The notes under the pieces: model-generated
What the model was told of the DNA's origin: nothing
The model's database searches: none
The model's input: the letters and a program-made list of their open reading frames with translations, nothing else
From: Chlorobi bacterium Chlorobi_1
Lineage (GTDB): Bacteria > Bacteroidota > Chlorobiia > Chlorobiales > Chlorobiaceae
Assembly: GCA_900299075.1 (NCBI GenBank)
Contig: OMIK01000031.1
Location: 1-42,376 of the forward strand
Length of the DNA: 42,376 nucleotides
Reading direction: 5' to 3'
Shown: positions 34,870-42,376 of the stretch, in pieces
Layout: every line of letters starts with the position of its first letter
Position numbering within the stretch: the stretch's first letter is position 1
Position numbers and translations under genes: made by a program

Positions 34870-34896
34870 TTGAAACCGGCGAAAATGTTGTATAAT
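34870..34896 (+). promoter_or_regulatory. promoter of the trigger factor gene
   Basis: A perfect TATAAT (34891-34896) follows TTGAAA (34870-34875) at 15 bases. The spacing is short, but the -10 is the best in the window. The leader would be about 35 bases. Confidence 0.6.
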
Positions 34897-34937
34897 CCGA
34901 ATCTTGTTTTTTCAAACCATTAACGGTCACGACAGCT

Positions 34938-36236
34938 TTGCAAAAGAACATCAGGAATGTCAGCGACATCGAGCAGGTACTTGAAATCGTTCTGACTGGG
35001 GAGGAGTTCAAGCAGGAACTCGAACAGGAATTCGAAGAGGCCCGCAGGTCCGTCAGCATCAAGGGTTTCAGGAAAGGGCATGTCCCCGCGGGCATGATCA
35101 AGCGTTTCGTCGGCCCCTCCATCGAGGCCTCCGTCGCCGAAAAGATGGCCTCGAAGCACTTCGGCGAGATCGCCGATGCCGAGAACATCAAGCCGGCCAG
35201 CAGGGCGCAGATCGACAGCTACAAGTTCGAAGGCGACACGCTGACGATCACCATGTCCTACGAGATCCATCCCGAGTTCGAACTGAAGGAGCTCTCCGCA
35301 TACAGCTTCACCCAGGCCGAGTACACGATCGACGACGAGGTTGTCAATCGTGAGATCAACATGATCCTGAAGGGCCACGGCACGCTGGTCACCAGCGAGG
35401 AGCCGGCCGGCGAGGGCGACACCGTCATCGGCGACGTCTCGAGGCTCGATGCCGACGGCAACCCGACCGAAGGCCCGCATAACGAGAACCACCACTTCAA
35501 CCTCGACTACCTCCCGAAGGAGAACCAGTTCCGCGTCGCCCTTACCGGCAGGAAGGCCGGCGATTCGGTCGACGTAACCATCGAGCCGAAGGAAGAGGGA
35601 GACGAAACCTCCCGCTACCGCGTGGAGATCAAGGAGGTCAAGCGCCTCGAACTGCCCGAACTGAACGACGAGCTGGTCAAGGAGATCACCCACTCCCGCT
35701 TCGAGAATGTCGCCGACTTCAAGGCCGACGTGAAGCAGCAGCTCGAGCAGCACTTCACCAACAAGGCGGAGCAGGACCTGCTCGAGGAGATCTCCGCGAA
35801 GCTGATCGAGGAGCATGAGGTGCCGACCCCGAAGGCGATGGTCGAATCGTTCCAGAACATGCTGGTCGAGAACGCCAAGCGCCAGATCGGCGGCAAGTTC
35901 CGGAAGGGGCTCGACGAGCGCGAGTTCCGCGAAGCCATGAGGCCGAACGCCGAGAAGCATGCCCGCTGGCTGCTGGTGAGCCAGAAGATCGCCCAGGTCA
36001 ACGACATCACCGTGAACGACGAGGATATCAGGGCCTATGCCGAAAAGGAGGCTGCCAAAAACCCCTCGCTGAAGGCCGAGGATCTGGTCAGCACCTACCT
36101 GTCGACCGAGTTCAGGGACTACATCGTCGACACCATCATCAAGGAGAAGATCTACGACCTCATCAAGTCGAAGGTCTCGATCTCCAAGGCAGCCCTGCCT
36201 GTTCCTTCCCACGAGGAGGAAGAGGGCGAAGCCTGA
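34938..36236 (+). CDS. tig: trigger factor
   Basis: 432 residues from a TTG at 34938. The N-terminal ribosome-binding domain carries the signature in [16 protein letters not shown] near 38-53 (family GFRxGKxP). A central peptidyl-prolyl isomerase domain (about 150-230) follows, then a C-terminal helical chaperone domain (about 250-420). The tail is acidic (EEEEGEA). It binds the ribosome near the exit tunnel and helps nascent chains fold. No ATG fits the family N-terminus better. A TATAAT promoter lies upstream and a perfect terminator downstream, so it is monocistronic. Confidence 0.95.
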   Translation: MQKNIRNVSDIEQVLEIVLTGEEFKQELEQEFEEARRSVSIKGFRKGHVPAGMIKRFVGPSIEASVAEKMASKHFGEIADAENIKPASRAQIDSYKFEGDTLTITMSYEIHPEFELKELSAYSFTQAEYTIDDEVVNREINMILKGHGTLVTSEEPAGEGDTVIGDVSRLDADGNPTEGPHNENHHFNLDYLPKENQFRVALTGRKAGDSVDVTIEPKEEGDETSRYRVEIKEVKRLELPELNDELVKEITHSRFENVADFKADVKQQLEQHFTNKAEQDLLEEISAKLIEEHEVPTPKAMVESFQNMLVENAKRQIGGKFRKGLDEREFREAMRPNAEKHARWLLVSQKIAQVNDITVNDEDIRAYAEKEAAKNPSLKAEDLVSTYLSTEFRDYIVDTIIKEKIYDLIKSKVSISKAALPVPSHEEEEGEA

Positions 36237-36254
36237 AGGCCAGGACATCATCCA

Positions 36255-36290
36255 ATAAAAAAGGGGCTCCGAAAAGAGCCCCTTTTTTAT
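36255..36290. terminator. perfect 15-bp terminator after tig
   Basis: ATAAAAAAGGGGCTC (36255-36269) is the exact inverse of GAGCCCCTTTTTTAT (36276-36290), around CGAAAA. A and T runs on the two sides make it bidirectional, serving tig and possibly the converging acpS. Confidence 0.9.
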
Positions 36291-36314
36291 TGGCAGGAAG
36301 GAGGGCATGGAGAT

Positions 36315-36387
36315 GATGGACCGGGTGGACCGAATGGACTGGCGAAACACCGACGGTCATATGCAGCCAAGATGGTCCATGCCGTCC
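36315..36387. repeat. 9-nt period GGAC/GTCC array, two arms in inverse orientation
   Basis: GGAC cores lie at 36318, 36327 and 36336, in units such as GGTGGACCG. After about 30 bases GTCC cores lie at 36375 and 36384. As at 968-1057, the second part is in the opposite polarity. It fills the gap between the tig terminator and the acpS stop. Confidence 0.65.
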
Positions 36388-36395
36388 ACTCGCCG

Positions 36396-36743
36396 TCACT
36401 CCACCACCGCCATGGCGACCGCGGAGTGGCGGTCGTGGGAGATGGAGAGCTTGGCGGTGAACTCCCTGCCCGCAAGGCGGACGGTCGCCCCGGGTTTGCC
36501 CGCCTCGTCGTTGAACACCTCTATCGAGTGCCACGAAAGGCCGTGCGATATCCCGGTACCGAGGGCCTTGGAGACCGCCTCCTTCGCGGCGAACCGGCCG
36601 GCGAGGCTGGCCACGGGGTCGGGCTTGGCAAGGCACTGGGCCGCTTCGTCGTCGGTGAGGATCCTCCGCAGGAATCCCTCTCCGTAGCGCTCGTAGAGCC
36701 CTCGTATCCGCTCTATCTCGACGATGTCGACCCCGATCTCCAT
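36396..36743 (-). CDS. acpS: holo-[acyl-carrier-protein] synthase
   Basis: 115 residues, the usual AcpS length. The metal-binding aspartate is in MEIGVDIVEIERI (D6). The second motif, GRFAAKEAVSKALGTG near 48-63, supplies the catalytic glutamate and lysine. It transfers phosphopantetheine from coenzyme A to acyl carrier protein. Its ATG shares one base with the TGA of nadC, so the two genes form an operon. Confidence 0.93.
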   Translation of the reverse strand: MEIGVDIVEIERIRGLYERYGEGFLRRILTDDEAAQCLAKPDPVASLAGRFAAKEAVSKALGTGISHGLSWHSIEVFNDEAGKPGATVRLAGREFTAKLSISHDRHSAVAMAVVE

Positions 36744-37636
36744 CAGTCGGGTTCGATGTTCATCGAGAGGTCCAGCGCCTTGACGCTGTGCGTCAGCTCG
36801 CCGACGGAGATGTAGTCGACCCCGGTCATGGCCACCTCCGCCACGTTGTGCAGCGTGATGTTGCCGGAGGCTTCAAGCAGGATGTGGCCGTACCCGTTCG
36901 CCTTCACCCACCGGACCGCCTCGGCAAGGCCGTCGACCATGAAGTTGTCGAGCAGGATGATATCCGGCTGTGCCGGGCAGGCCTGCTTGAGCTCGAACAT
37001 GCTCCGCACCTCGGTCTCGATCTTGATCTTCAGCCCCTCTTCCTGGCAGTAGGCTCGCGCGCGTTCGACCGCCTTGTCCACCCCTCCGGAAGCATCGATA
37101 TGGTTGTCCTTGATGAGGATCATGTCGAACAGGCCGAAGCGGTGGTTGACCCCGCCGCCGATGCGCACGGCGTCCTTGTCGTAGTAACGGAGGCCCGGCG
37201 CGGTCTTCCGCGTGTCCAGGATCGAGGCGTTGGTGTGGCTCACCCGTTCGACGTACATGTTCGTCCTGGTGGCGATGCCCGACATGCGCTGCATGAAGTT
37301 GAGGGCGGTCCTTTCGCCGATCAGGAGCGGGGCGATCCGGCCTTTCACCTCGAGGATGCGGCCGCCAGGATAGACCCTCTCGCCATCGTTGACGATCGCC
37401 GTAAGCTGCAGGCCTGGATCGCACGACTGGGAAACCTGCCGTGCCACCGCCACACCGGCGACCACCCCCTCTACCTTGGAGACGATGTATCCTGTCCCCA
37501 TCTTGTCGGGATCGATCGTCGAAAGGGTCGTGAAATCCCCCTCGTACCGATCCTCCTCGAGGGCGAGCTGGAGGGCTCGGGTCCTGCAGGTTTCGAAAAA
37601 CTCGCGGAATGCGTGGTTGGTCCTGTTATCTCCCAT
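36743..37636 (-). CDS. nadC: nicotinate-nucleotide pyrophosphorylase (quinolinate PRTase)
   Basis: 297 residues from an ATG at 37636. The family motifs are in order: NFMQRMSGIATRTN near 110, ILDTRKTAPGLRYYDKDAVRIGG near 134-156, NHRFGLFDMILIKDNHI near 158-174, and ILLEASGNITLHNVAEVAMTGVDYISVG at the end. It converts quinolinate and PRPP to nicotinate mononucleotide in NAD synthesis. A GTG at 37672 would add 12 hydrophobic residues; the ATG fits the family better. It heads the nadC-acpS operon. Confidence 0.94.
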   Translation of the reverse strand: MGDNRTNHAFREFFETCRTRALQLALEEDRYEGDFTTLSTIDPDKMGTGYIVSKVEGVVAGVAVARQVSQSCDPGLQLTAIVNDGERVYPGGRILEVKGRIAPLLIGERTALNFMQRMSGIATRTNMYVERVSHTNASILDTRKTAPGLRYYDKDAVRIGGGVNHRFGLFDMILIKDNHIDASGGVDKAVERARAYCQEEGLKIKIETEVRSMFELKQACPAQPDIILLDNFMVDGLAEAVRWVKANGYGHILLEASGNITLHNVAEVAMTGVDYISVGELTHSVKALDLSMNIEPD

Positions 37637-37792
37637 GACTGCAATAATGAGTAGTTGGGTGAAGAGAAACACGAAAGGCCTATCCTCCTGAAAAGTACCA
37701 TTTTCGCCAGAATATTTTCAGGTTGGCGGCCCTTATTGCGTCCGCTGCAGCAGATTGCCGGATAGCGGCGCCAGGCGGGCGGGTTGGCGGGG

Positions 37793-39784
37793 TCAGCTGC
37801 CCCGGGGAGCAACCAGGCTATCGACGATGGAGGCGAGCTCCCTGGCGGAGAAGGGTTTCCTGAGGAAGTGGTGGTTCTCGGGCAGCAGGATGCTTTCGGT
37901 GATCATGTTCCGGTCATAACCCGACATGAACAGGACGCAGATGCCGGGATGCATCGCACCGATCTCGTCTGCGAGCTGTGTGCCGTTCATCCCTGGCATG
38001 ATGATGTCGGTCAGCAGCAGATCGATCGGGCCACCATGCTCTGTGGCCTTCCTGAGGCACGCCTCCGCATTTTCAGCCTCGAGCAGCAGATAGCCCTCCT
38101 CCCCGAGGATATCGAGGATCAGGCTTCGGACCATCGGGTCGTCCTCGACGATCATGATGGTCCTCGCGCCGGAGCTCCCGGACTCCCGGCCGGCCTCCCC
38201 GTTGCCATCCCCGAAGCCATCGGCCGGCACAAACAGCGGCAGGCTGATGCTCATGGTGGTTCCGTAACCGAGGGCACTGTCGACCCGGATATGCCCGCCA
38301 AGCTGTTTGACGATACCGTAGACCGACGACAGGCCGAGCCCTGAAGCGAGTCGCTCATGCTTGGTCGTGAAGAAGGGATCGAAGATGTTCGGAAGCGCTT
38401 CGGGAGGGATTCCCGCCCCGTCGTCGGCCACGACGAACCTTGCGCAGGGGCCCTCGGACATGCCGGTCGCATCCGCCTCGTGACCATCCAGAAGCGCCGT
38501 CCCGATATCGACCGATATCCGCCCCCCCAGGGGCATCGCATCCTGGGCGTTGAGGGCGAGGTTGACGATGATCTGCCGGAATTTCTGAAGGTCGATCCTG
38601 ACCCTGGGGGAGGAGCCGTCATGCCGTATGCTCAGCTCGATGTTCTCCCTGATGCTGCTGCGAAGCAGCTGCTCGAAACTGAGCACGGCATCCTGCAGGT
38701 CGATGGCCCGGAGGTCGAGGAACTGCGATCGCGTGAAATCGAGCAGCTGGTCGATCAGGGAGGCGGCTCGGCTGGCAGAACCCGCTATCGCGTCGATGTA
38801 GCCGTACATCTCGTGGGGCAGTACCTTTCGCAGCATCTCCGCGTAACCGGCGATAGGGGTCAGGGCGTTGTTCAGCTCATGGGCGACGCCGCCGGCGATA
38901 CGGCCGATCGAATCGTTTTTCTGGGCCTCGTACAGCTTTTTTTCCAGCTCTTTCTGCAGCTCCTCCTTCTGTATCCTTTCGGTTATATCTCGCGCGACTC
39001 CGACGATGCCGGTAACCTGGCCGCGCTCGTCGAGCACGAAGGTGCTCATCACTTCGGTCATGACGGTCGACCCGTCCTTGCACACCTGCTCGAATTCGTC
39101 GATGCCGAACTTGGCCGACATGTCCCCCCGCTTCAGCGCTTCGATCCGCTCGACCACCAGGCGGCTGGCCTTTTCCGCCGACGCAGGGGTAAGCGCGTCC
39201 AGAAGCCGCTGCTCGAGCGCCTCTTCCGGGGTGAAACCCCTCAGTTTCATGATCGCGGACGACACGTAGGTATAGCGGTCCAGCTGGAAATCGTAGGTCC
39301 AGATGAGGTCACCCGCATTCTCGGCGATGAAGTTCAACAGTGAATCGCTGTCGCGGATGATCCACCGCCGCCGCCGCTCACCGGTCACGTCACGCGTCGT
39401 GCCAACCACAAGGCGGCGCGCACCGGCTCCTTCGTATGCAACCGTCGCCTCCGTATGGAACACGGAACCATCGTCGCGGTACTCGTCGAACCGGAAGTTC
39501 GGGGAATAGCTGGCAGAAGCGCCACCAACCTCGCTCATGATCCGGCGGGCAGCATCACCGGTCAACACCTCGTTGATGCCGAGCGCCGCCATCTCTTCCG
39601 GCTTGCGCCCGTAGAGCGCAATGGCGGCTTCTGAACAGAAGAGGTAGCGTGCGTCGCCGGGATCGTAGATCCACGACATCGATGCGGGATTGTCGAGGAG
39701 ATGCCTGAGGAACAGGGAACCGAAGCTGCTTCGGAAGTCACGGCCGTCGACATCCCCGTCTGGCTGCGTTTGTGATCCGGTCAT
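37793..39784 (-). CDS. PAS-PAS hybrid histidine kinase with C-terminal receiver
   Basis: 663 residues, no membrane segment, so cytoplasmic. Two PAS domains (about 22-135 and 148-268) precede a HisKA helix with H302 in GVAHELNNALTP. The HATPase has N412 (N box), D454 in DDGAGIP and the GLGL box at 482-485. A receiver domain (about 542-655) carries phospho-acceptor D593 in LTDIIMPGMN and the KPF lysine near the end. No DNA-binding output or separate regulator lies beside it, so phosphate must move to a partner elsewhere. The start at ATG 39784 is followed by the family-like PAS region; the frame is open 63 bases further upstream. Confidence 0.9.
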   Translation of the reverse strand: MTGSQTQPDGDVDGRDFRSSFGSLFLRHLLDNPASMSWIYDPGDARYLFCSEAAIALYGRKPEEMAALGINEVLTGDAARRIMSEVGGASASYSPNFRFDEYRDDGSVFHTEATVAYEGAGARRLVVGTTRDVTGERRRRWIIRDSDSLLNFIAENAGDLIWTYDFQLDRYTYVSSAIMKLRGFTPEEALEQRLLDALTPASAEKASRLVVERIEALKRGDMSAKFGIDEFEQVCKDGSTVMTEVMSTFVLDERGQVTGIVGVARDITERIQKEELQKELEKKLYEAQKNDSIGRIAGGVAHELNNALTPIAGYAEMLRKVLPHEMYGYIDAIAGSASRAASLIDQLLDFTRSQFLDLRAIDLQDAVLSFEQLLRSSIRENIELSIRHDGSSPRVRIDLQKFRQIIVNLALNAQDAMPLGGRISVDIGTALLDGHEADATGMSEGPCARFVVADDGAGIPPEALPNIFDPFFTTKHERLASGLGLSSVYGIVKQLGGHIRVDSALGYGTTMSISLPLFVPADGFGDGNGEAGRESGSSGARTIMIVEDDPMVRSLILDILGEEGYLLLEAENAEACLRKATEHGGPIDLLLTDIIMPGMNGTQLADEIGAMHPGICVLFMSGYDRNMITESILLPENHHFLRKPFSARELASIVDSLVAPRGS

Positions 39785-40091
39785 TGTTTCACCATCGAGG
39801 TAAGAGGTTCTGAGCCGACAATGCGGCCGACCGTGTCCGGGCTGCAAAAGACGATTGCATCGGCGTTATCGCCCCCCTGGATGAAGGGCGCTATGGACGG
39901 TGGCGGTACGATGCAGGCAACAGGAACACCCCGCATCGAAGATACTTTACAAGTTAAGCATTATTCTGTATTCATCCTGCACACAGTAACACCGCAAAGG
40001 AGGAGGAATCCCCGCCAGTTTTGCAATGGAGGGGCGAAAGGAGTACATTCACTCCTCTATGCAACCGCGACAACTTCCCGACCCGACGACG
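39785..40091. other. divergent gap between the kinase and folB
   Basis: About 307 bases without a gene. The middle (39945-39990) is AT-rich and may hold kinase control elements. GCAAAGGAGGAGGAAT near 40005 resembles a ribosome site but no start codon suits it. The folB promoter lies at 40021-40049. No RNA gene or strong terminator is visible. Confidence 0.5.
40021..40049 (+). promoter_or_regulatory. possible folB promoter overlapping an inverted repeat
   Basis: TTGCAA (40021-40026) and TACATT (40044-40049) are 17 bases apart. AGGAGT (40039-40044) and ACTCCT (40051-40056) form an inverted repeat spanning the -10, a possible operator site. Confidence 0.35.
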
Positions 40092-40469
40092 ATGAACGCT
40101 TCCCACCGATCATGCATCAGGCTGGTCAATGCCGAATTCTACGCCTGGCACGGCGTGCACGAAGAGGAGCGGCGGCTCGGCGGCAGGTATGAGGTCGATG
40201 CCGAGCTGCGTTTCGATTTCAGGCCGGCAGCCGAAACCGACGACGTCTCGAAAACGGTCGACTACACCCTCGCCTACGAAACCATCAGGGAGATCGTGAC
40301 CGGGCGGAAGGCGGCGCTCATCGAGTCGCTGGCATGCCGGATCGCCGAAGCCCTCATGCTGCAGTTCCCGTCGCTCAACGGGGTCACGGTGAAGGTGAGG
40401 AAACGGAGCCTGCCGCTCGGCGGCCTCTGCGATTTCGCCGAAGCCGAACACCAGATCGACCGGGCCTGA
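40092..40469 (+). CDS. folB: dihydroneopterin aldolase
   Basis: 125 residues. The start (IRLVNAEFYAWHGVHEEERRLGGRYEVDAEL) and the middle DYTLAYETIREIVTGRKAALIESLA match FolB, including the active-site glutamate in HGVHEEE and the lysine region in VTVKVRKRSLPLGG. It cleaves dihydroneopterin to hydroxymethyl-dihydropterin in folate synthesis. An in-frame ATG at 40059 would add 11 residues before the family N-terminus. It is followed 4 bases later by folK, which acts next in the pathway. Confidence 0.9.
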   Translation: MNASHRSCIRLVNAEFYAWHGVHEEERRLGGRYEVDAELRFDFRPAAETDDVSKTVDYTLAYETIREIVTGRKAALIESLACRIAEALMLQFPSLNGVTVKVRKRSLPLGGLCDFAEAEHQIDRA

Positions 40470-40473
40470 ACAG

Positions 40474-40983
40474 ATGGGCACCAGCAGCGCCTATATCGGT
40501 ATCGGTTCGAACATCGGCGACCGGCTCTCAAACCTGCAGCATGCCGTCGACCTCCTTGCCGTGACGCCACAGGCAGCAGTTACTGCCCTCTCCAGGGTCT
40601 ACATGACCGAACCGGTGGGAAATGTGGATCAGGCGGACTTCTTCAACGCCGTCGTGAAGATCGAAACCGCCCTCGACCCCGTTTCGCTGAGAGCCCGGTG
40701 CAAGGAGATCGAACGGCTGCTTGGCCGGCCTGACGACTACCTCAGATGGAGCCCCAGGACCATCGACCTCGACATCCTGCTCTACGGGAGCCTCTGCATG
40801 CAGGACGAACTCCTGACCATCCCGCACGCCGAGCTGCACCGCAGGAAGTTCGTGCTGGTCCCCCTCCTCGACATCGACAACCCGATACACCCCTTCCTGC
40901 ACCGTACGGCAGCCGAGCTGCTGCAGGTCTGCGGCGACCCCGCGATACCCACACGGCTGAGCGGAAAACTCATGGTCGGGTGA
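40474..40983 (+). CDS. folK: 2-amino-4-hydroxy-6-hydroxymethyldihydropteridine pyrophosphokinase
   Basis: 169 residues. The N-terminal YIGIGSNIGDRLSNLQHAV, the central SRVYMTEPVGNVDQADFFNAV and the signature RWSPRTIDLDILLYG are those of HPPK. It transfers pyrophosphate from ATP to hydroxymethyl-dihydropterin. It is the second gene of folB-folK, with a 4-base gap. A C-terminal LSGKLMVG tail follows the core. A 9-nt repeat array lies about 50 bases after its stop. Confidence 0.95.
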   Translation: MGTSSAYIGIGSNIGDRLSNLQHAVDLLAVTPQAAVTALSRVYMTEPVGNVDQADFFNAVVKIETALDPVSLRARCKEIERLLGRPDDYLRWSPRTIDLDILLYGSLCMQDELLTIPHAELHRRKFVLVPLLDIDNPIHPFLHRTAAELLQVCGDPAIPTRLSGKLMVG

Positions 40984-41032
40984 GCTGACAGGACCTGTAG
41001 GAATAATCAGGCAGCATATTCCGGACTCGCCC

Positions 41033-41077
41033 CCCATAAGCCCTATTCGACCTATTGGTCCCATAAGTCCTCTACGC
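41033..41077. repeat. 9-nt period array (GTCCCATAA-type units)
   Basis: Cores GCCC, GACC, GTCC and GTCC start at 41040, 41049, 41058 and 41067. The unit GTCCCATAA is identical to one at 984-992, so this array is the closest relative of the one at 968-1057, 40 kb away. It lies between folK and the ArsA-like gene, next to a terminator. Confidence 0.8.
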
Positions 41078-41093
41078 GTCCGGCATCCCCCCA

Positions 41094-41125
41094 TAAAAAA
41101 AGCGGGCCGCTTTTCAGCGGCCCGC
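41094..41125 (-). terminator. terminator of the ArsA-like ATPase gene
   Basis: GCGGGCCGCT (41102-41111) pairs with AGCGGCCCGC (41116-41125). On the minus strand the stem is followed by seven T (41095-41101). It lies about 28 bases beyond the stop codon. Confidence 0.85.
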
Positions 41126-41152
41126 CTTGCATGACGCTGGAAACAGCCCCGC

Positions 41153-42307
41153 TCAGTTCGTGAAGGTGATGCTCAGGGTTCCCTGAGCGAAGTCGGCGCC
41201 TTCGGTCTTGCGTCCGACCAGTACGTTCGGCAGGATGATGCTCTTGCGGAAATTGTTGATGTCCACCAGGAGCTCGTCGCCCTTGATGTTCACCGCGAGC
41301 TTGTCGACCTCGACGTTCGGCAGGTAGAGGCTCAGCACGTACTTGCCATTGACCTTCTCCAGCGACTGGGTCTTGTCGTTGGAGTAGAGCACATCGATGG
41401 GGTTCCGGCCTTCGAAGAGCTCCTGGCTCAGCTCGTGCAGGTTGTCGGGCCTGATGACCTCCTTCGGAGACTGCTTCGCCTTGAAGATCGGCACCGGGTA
41501 GAAGCAGTTGTCGATGACCTTGAGGTACTTCTGCTGCTGGTCGATGAGCGCCTGCAGGTACTGGTCGTTCGAGCTCGACGGCAGCACCTTGTTGACGACG
41601 GCCGCGTCGAGCTTGTAACCGAAGAGGTTCAGGTAGGTCTGGACGCGGAGCGCCTCCTTGATGACCATGTTCTCGGGGTTGAGCACGACCCTGAAGGTGG
41701 TGATGCTCTTGTCCTGCAGCATCCCGTGCAGCTCCTTCATGTGCTCGTTGATCTCGGGCATGAGCTTGAAGACGTTCTTCTTCGGCATGAACTTGCTGAG
41801 GAGCGGAGCAGCGAAACCGATCGCCTTCGAGTGCCAGCCGCCGATCTTCTCGGAGTACCAGCCGTAGGATTCGGGCATGCCGAGCAGGCGCATGGTTTCG
41901 CCGGTCGGTGCGGCGTCCACCACGACGGCGTCGTAGAGTCCGGACTTGGCGGCCTTCCAGATGTAGCGGAGGCTGATCATCTCCTCCATGCCGGGCACGA
42001 TGGCCAGCTCTTCGGCCACGATCTCGTTGGCGCCATCGTTCATGAGGATCGACGAGAAGTACGAATAGAGCTCGTTCCAGTTGTCCCTGATCTCTGCCAG
42101 GACGTTCACCTCCATGGCGAAGAGATTTTTCTCGACCTCGACTGGGCTGGAGCTGAGCTCCACGCCAAGCGCATCGGCGAGGCTGTGGGCGACATCGGTG
42201 CTCATGATCAGCACACGCTTGCCGCTGCGGGCGATGGCGGTGGCGGTAGATGCGGAGACGGTGGTCTTTCCCACTCCGCCTTTGCCCAGGTACAGAATAA
42301 TTCTCAT
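41153..42307 (-). CDS. ArsA/Get3-type ATPase with HSP20-like C-terminal domain
   Basis: 384 residues. The deviant Walker A is GKGGVGKTT (8-16), followed by [13 protein letters not shown] near 36, [20 protein letters not shown] near 128, and the A-loop-like [14 protein letters not shown] near 205. There is one ATPase domain, unlike the double E. coli ArsA. From about residue 305 ([28 protein letters not shown], then IILPNVLVG) the chain is an alpha-crystallin-like beta sandwich. Such fusions occur in Chlorobi and some photosynthetic bacteria; they probably handle proteins or tail-anchored clients rather than arsenite. It has no arsBC-like neighbours. The ATG at 42307 is clear. Confidence 0.9.
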   Translation of the reverse strand: MRIILYLGKGGVGKTTVSASTATAIARSGKRVLIMSTDVAHSLADALGVELSSSPVEVEKNLFAMEVNVLAEIRDNWNELYSYFSSILMNDGANEIVAEELAIVPGMEEMISLRYIWKAAKSGLYDAVVVDAAPTGETMRLLGMPESYGWYSEKIGGWHSKAIGFAAPLLSKFMPKKNVFKLMPEINEHMKELHGMLQDKSITTFRVVLNPENMVIKEALRVQTYLNLFGYKLDAAVVNKVLPSSSNDQYLQALIDQQQKYLKVIDNCFYPVPIFKAKQSPKEVIRPDNLHELSQELFEGRNPIDVLYSNDKTQSLEKVNGKYVLSLYLPNVEVDKLAVNIKGDELLVDINNFRKSIILPNVLVGRKTEGADFAQGTLSITFTN

Positions 42308-42376
42308 GATGATAGGAGACTATGGTGTAGGCTTGACTGAAACAGAATGCGTATCGGAGGCCGGCCCGCCCTTCTC
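42308..42376. other. upstream edge of the window
   Basis: 69 bases upstream of the ArsA-like gene. A weak ribosome-like sequence (TATCATC on the minus strand) precedes its ATG. Nothing else could be recognised before the window ends. Confidence 0.4.

Noticed and set aside
1-42376. rRNA, tRNA, insertion sequence or prophage genes
   Set aside because: No cloverleaf, rRNA core, transposase or integrase sequence was seen in any gap or frame; a tRNAscan run would settle the tRNA question.

Overview
The window looks like chromosomal DNA of a GC-rich green sulfur bacterium (Chlorobi; a Chlorobium, Chlorobaculum or Prosthecochloris relative). This is inferred from gene content, with no database search: a hydB-hydG-hydD-hydA sulfhydrogenase operon, an ArsA-type ATPase with an HSP20-like C-terminal domain, a TAT-exported Rieske protein plus molybdopterin arsenite oxidase pair, single-copy housekeeping genes, and short intergenic tandem arrays that read as Gly-x-Met/Ile tripeptides. 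I see no rRNA, tRNA, CRISPR array, insertion sequence or prophage.

Layout. 1-4118: the end of an unidentified gene, then a leftward group (unknown membrane protein, TrmH-family rRNA methyltransferase, MarC-like protein) and a rightward U32 peptidase-family protein; a 138-bp near-palindrome separates the two sides. 4260-9033: rightward operon hydBGDA for a group 3b [NiFe] hydrogenase (ferredoxin-like beta, FAD/NAD gamma, small, large), followed by a DUF169 gene. 9171-12238: leftward aioBA, with visibly lower GC. 12531-16885: leftward FKBP isomerase, MscS channel, HemY-like flavoprotein, gamma carbonic anhydrase and a membrane protein. 17193-22534: rightward secreted unknown, zinc-ribbon/TM2 protein, lptB, a frameshifted RRM gene, an HD hydrolase, a YtxH-like protein and an alpha/beta hydrolase. 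22623-26395: leftward zinc-ribbon protein, rpsU, aroA, and a cystathionine beta-synthase-like protein whose PLP lysine motif is replaced. 26586-29199: rightward alr, a ComEA-like HhH protein and an unknown. 29250-33432: leftward recA-dusB-asd plus a short-chain epimerase. 33550-36236: rightward M16 peptidase and trigger factor. 36396-39784: leftward nadC-acpS and a hybrid histidine kinase. 40092-40983: rightward folB-folK. 41153-42307: leftward ArsA-like ATPase.

Most of the window is core metabolism, cofactor synthesis and translation. The redox genes are the accessory part: a cytoplasmic hydrogenase that could exchange electrons between H2 or polysulfide and NAD(P)H, and a periplasmic arsenite oxidase that could feed electrons from arsenite to the photosynthetic chain.

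The most unusual observations are: (1) the CBS-like protein at 25025-26395, in which Lys, Asn and glycine-loop residues of the PLP site are all replaced and a Cys-Cys-x-His-x-Cys cluster sits at the lysine position; (2) arrays with an exact 9-nt spacing of GTCC or GGAC cores at five separate places; (3) the nested 138-bp palindrome; (4) a hydrogenase large subunit that ends at the ligand histidine with no maturation tail; (5) an rpsU gene with a TTG start and an extended Shine-Dalgarno sequence; (6) a one-base frameshift in an RRM gene.
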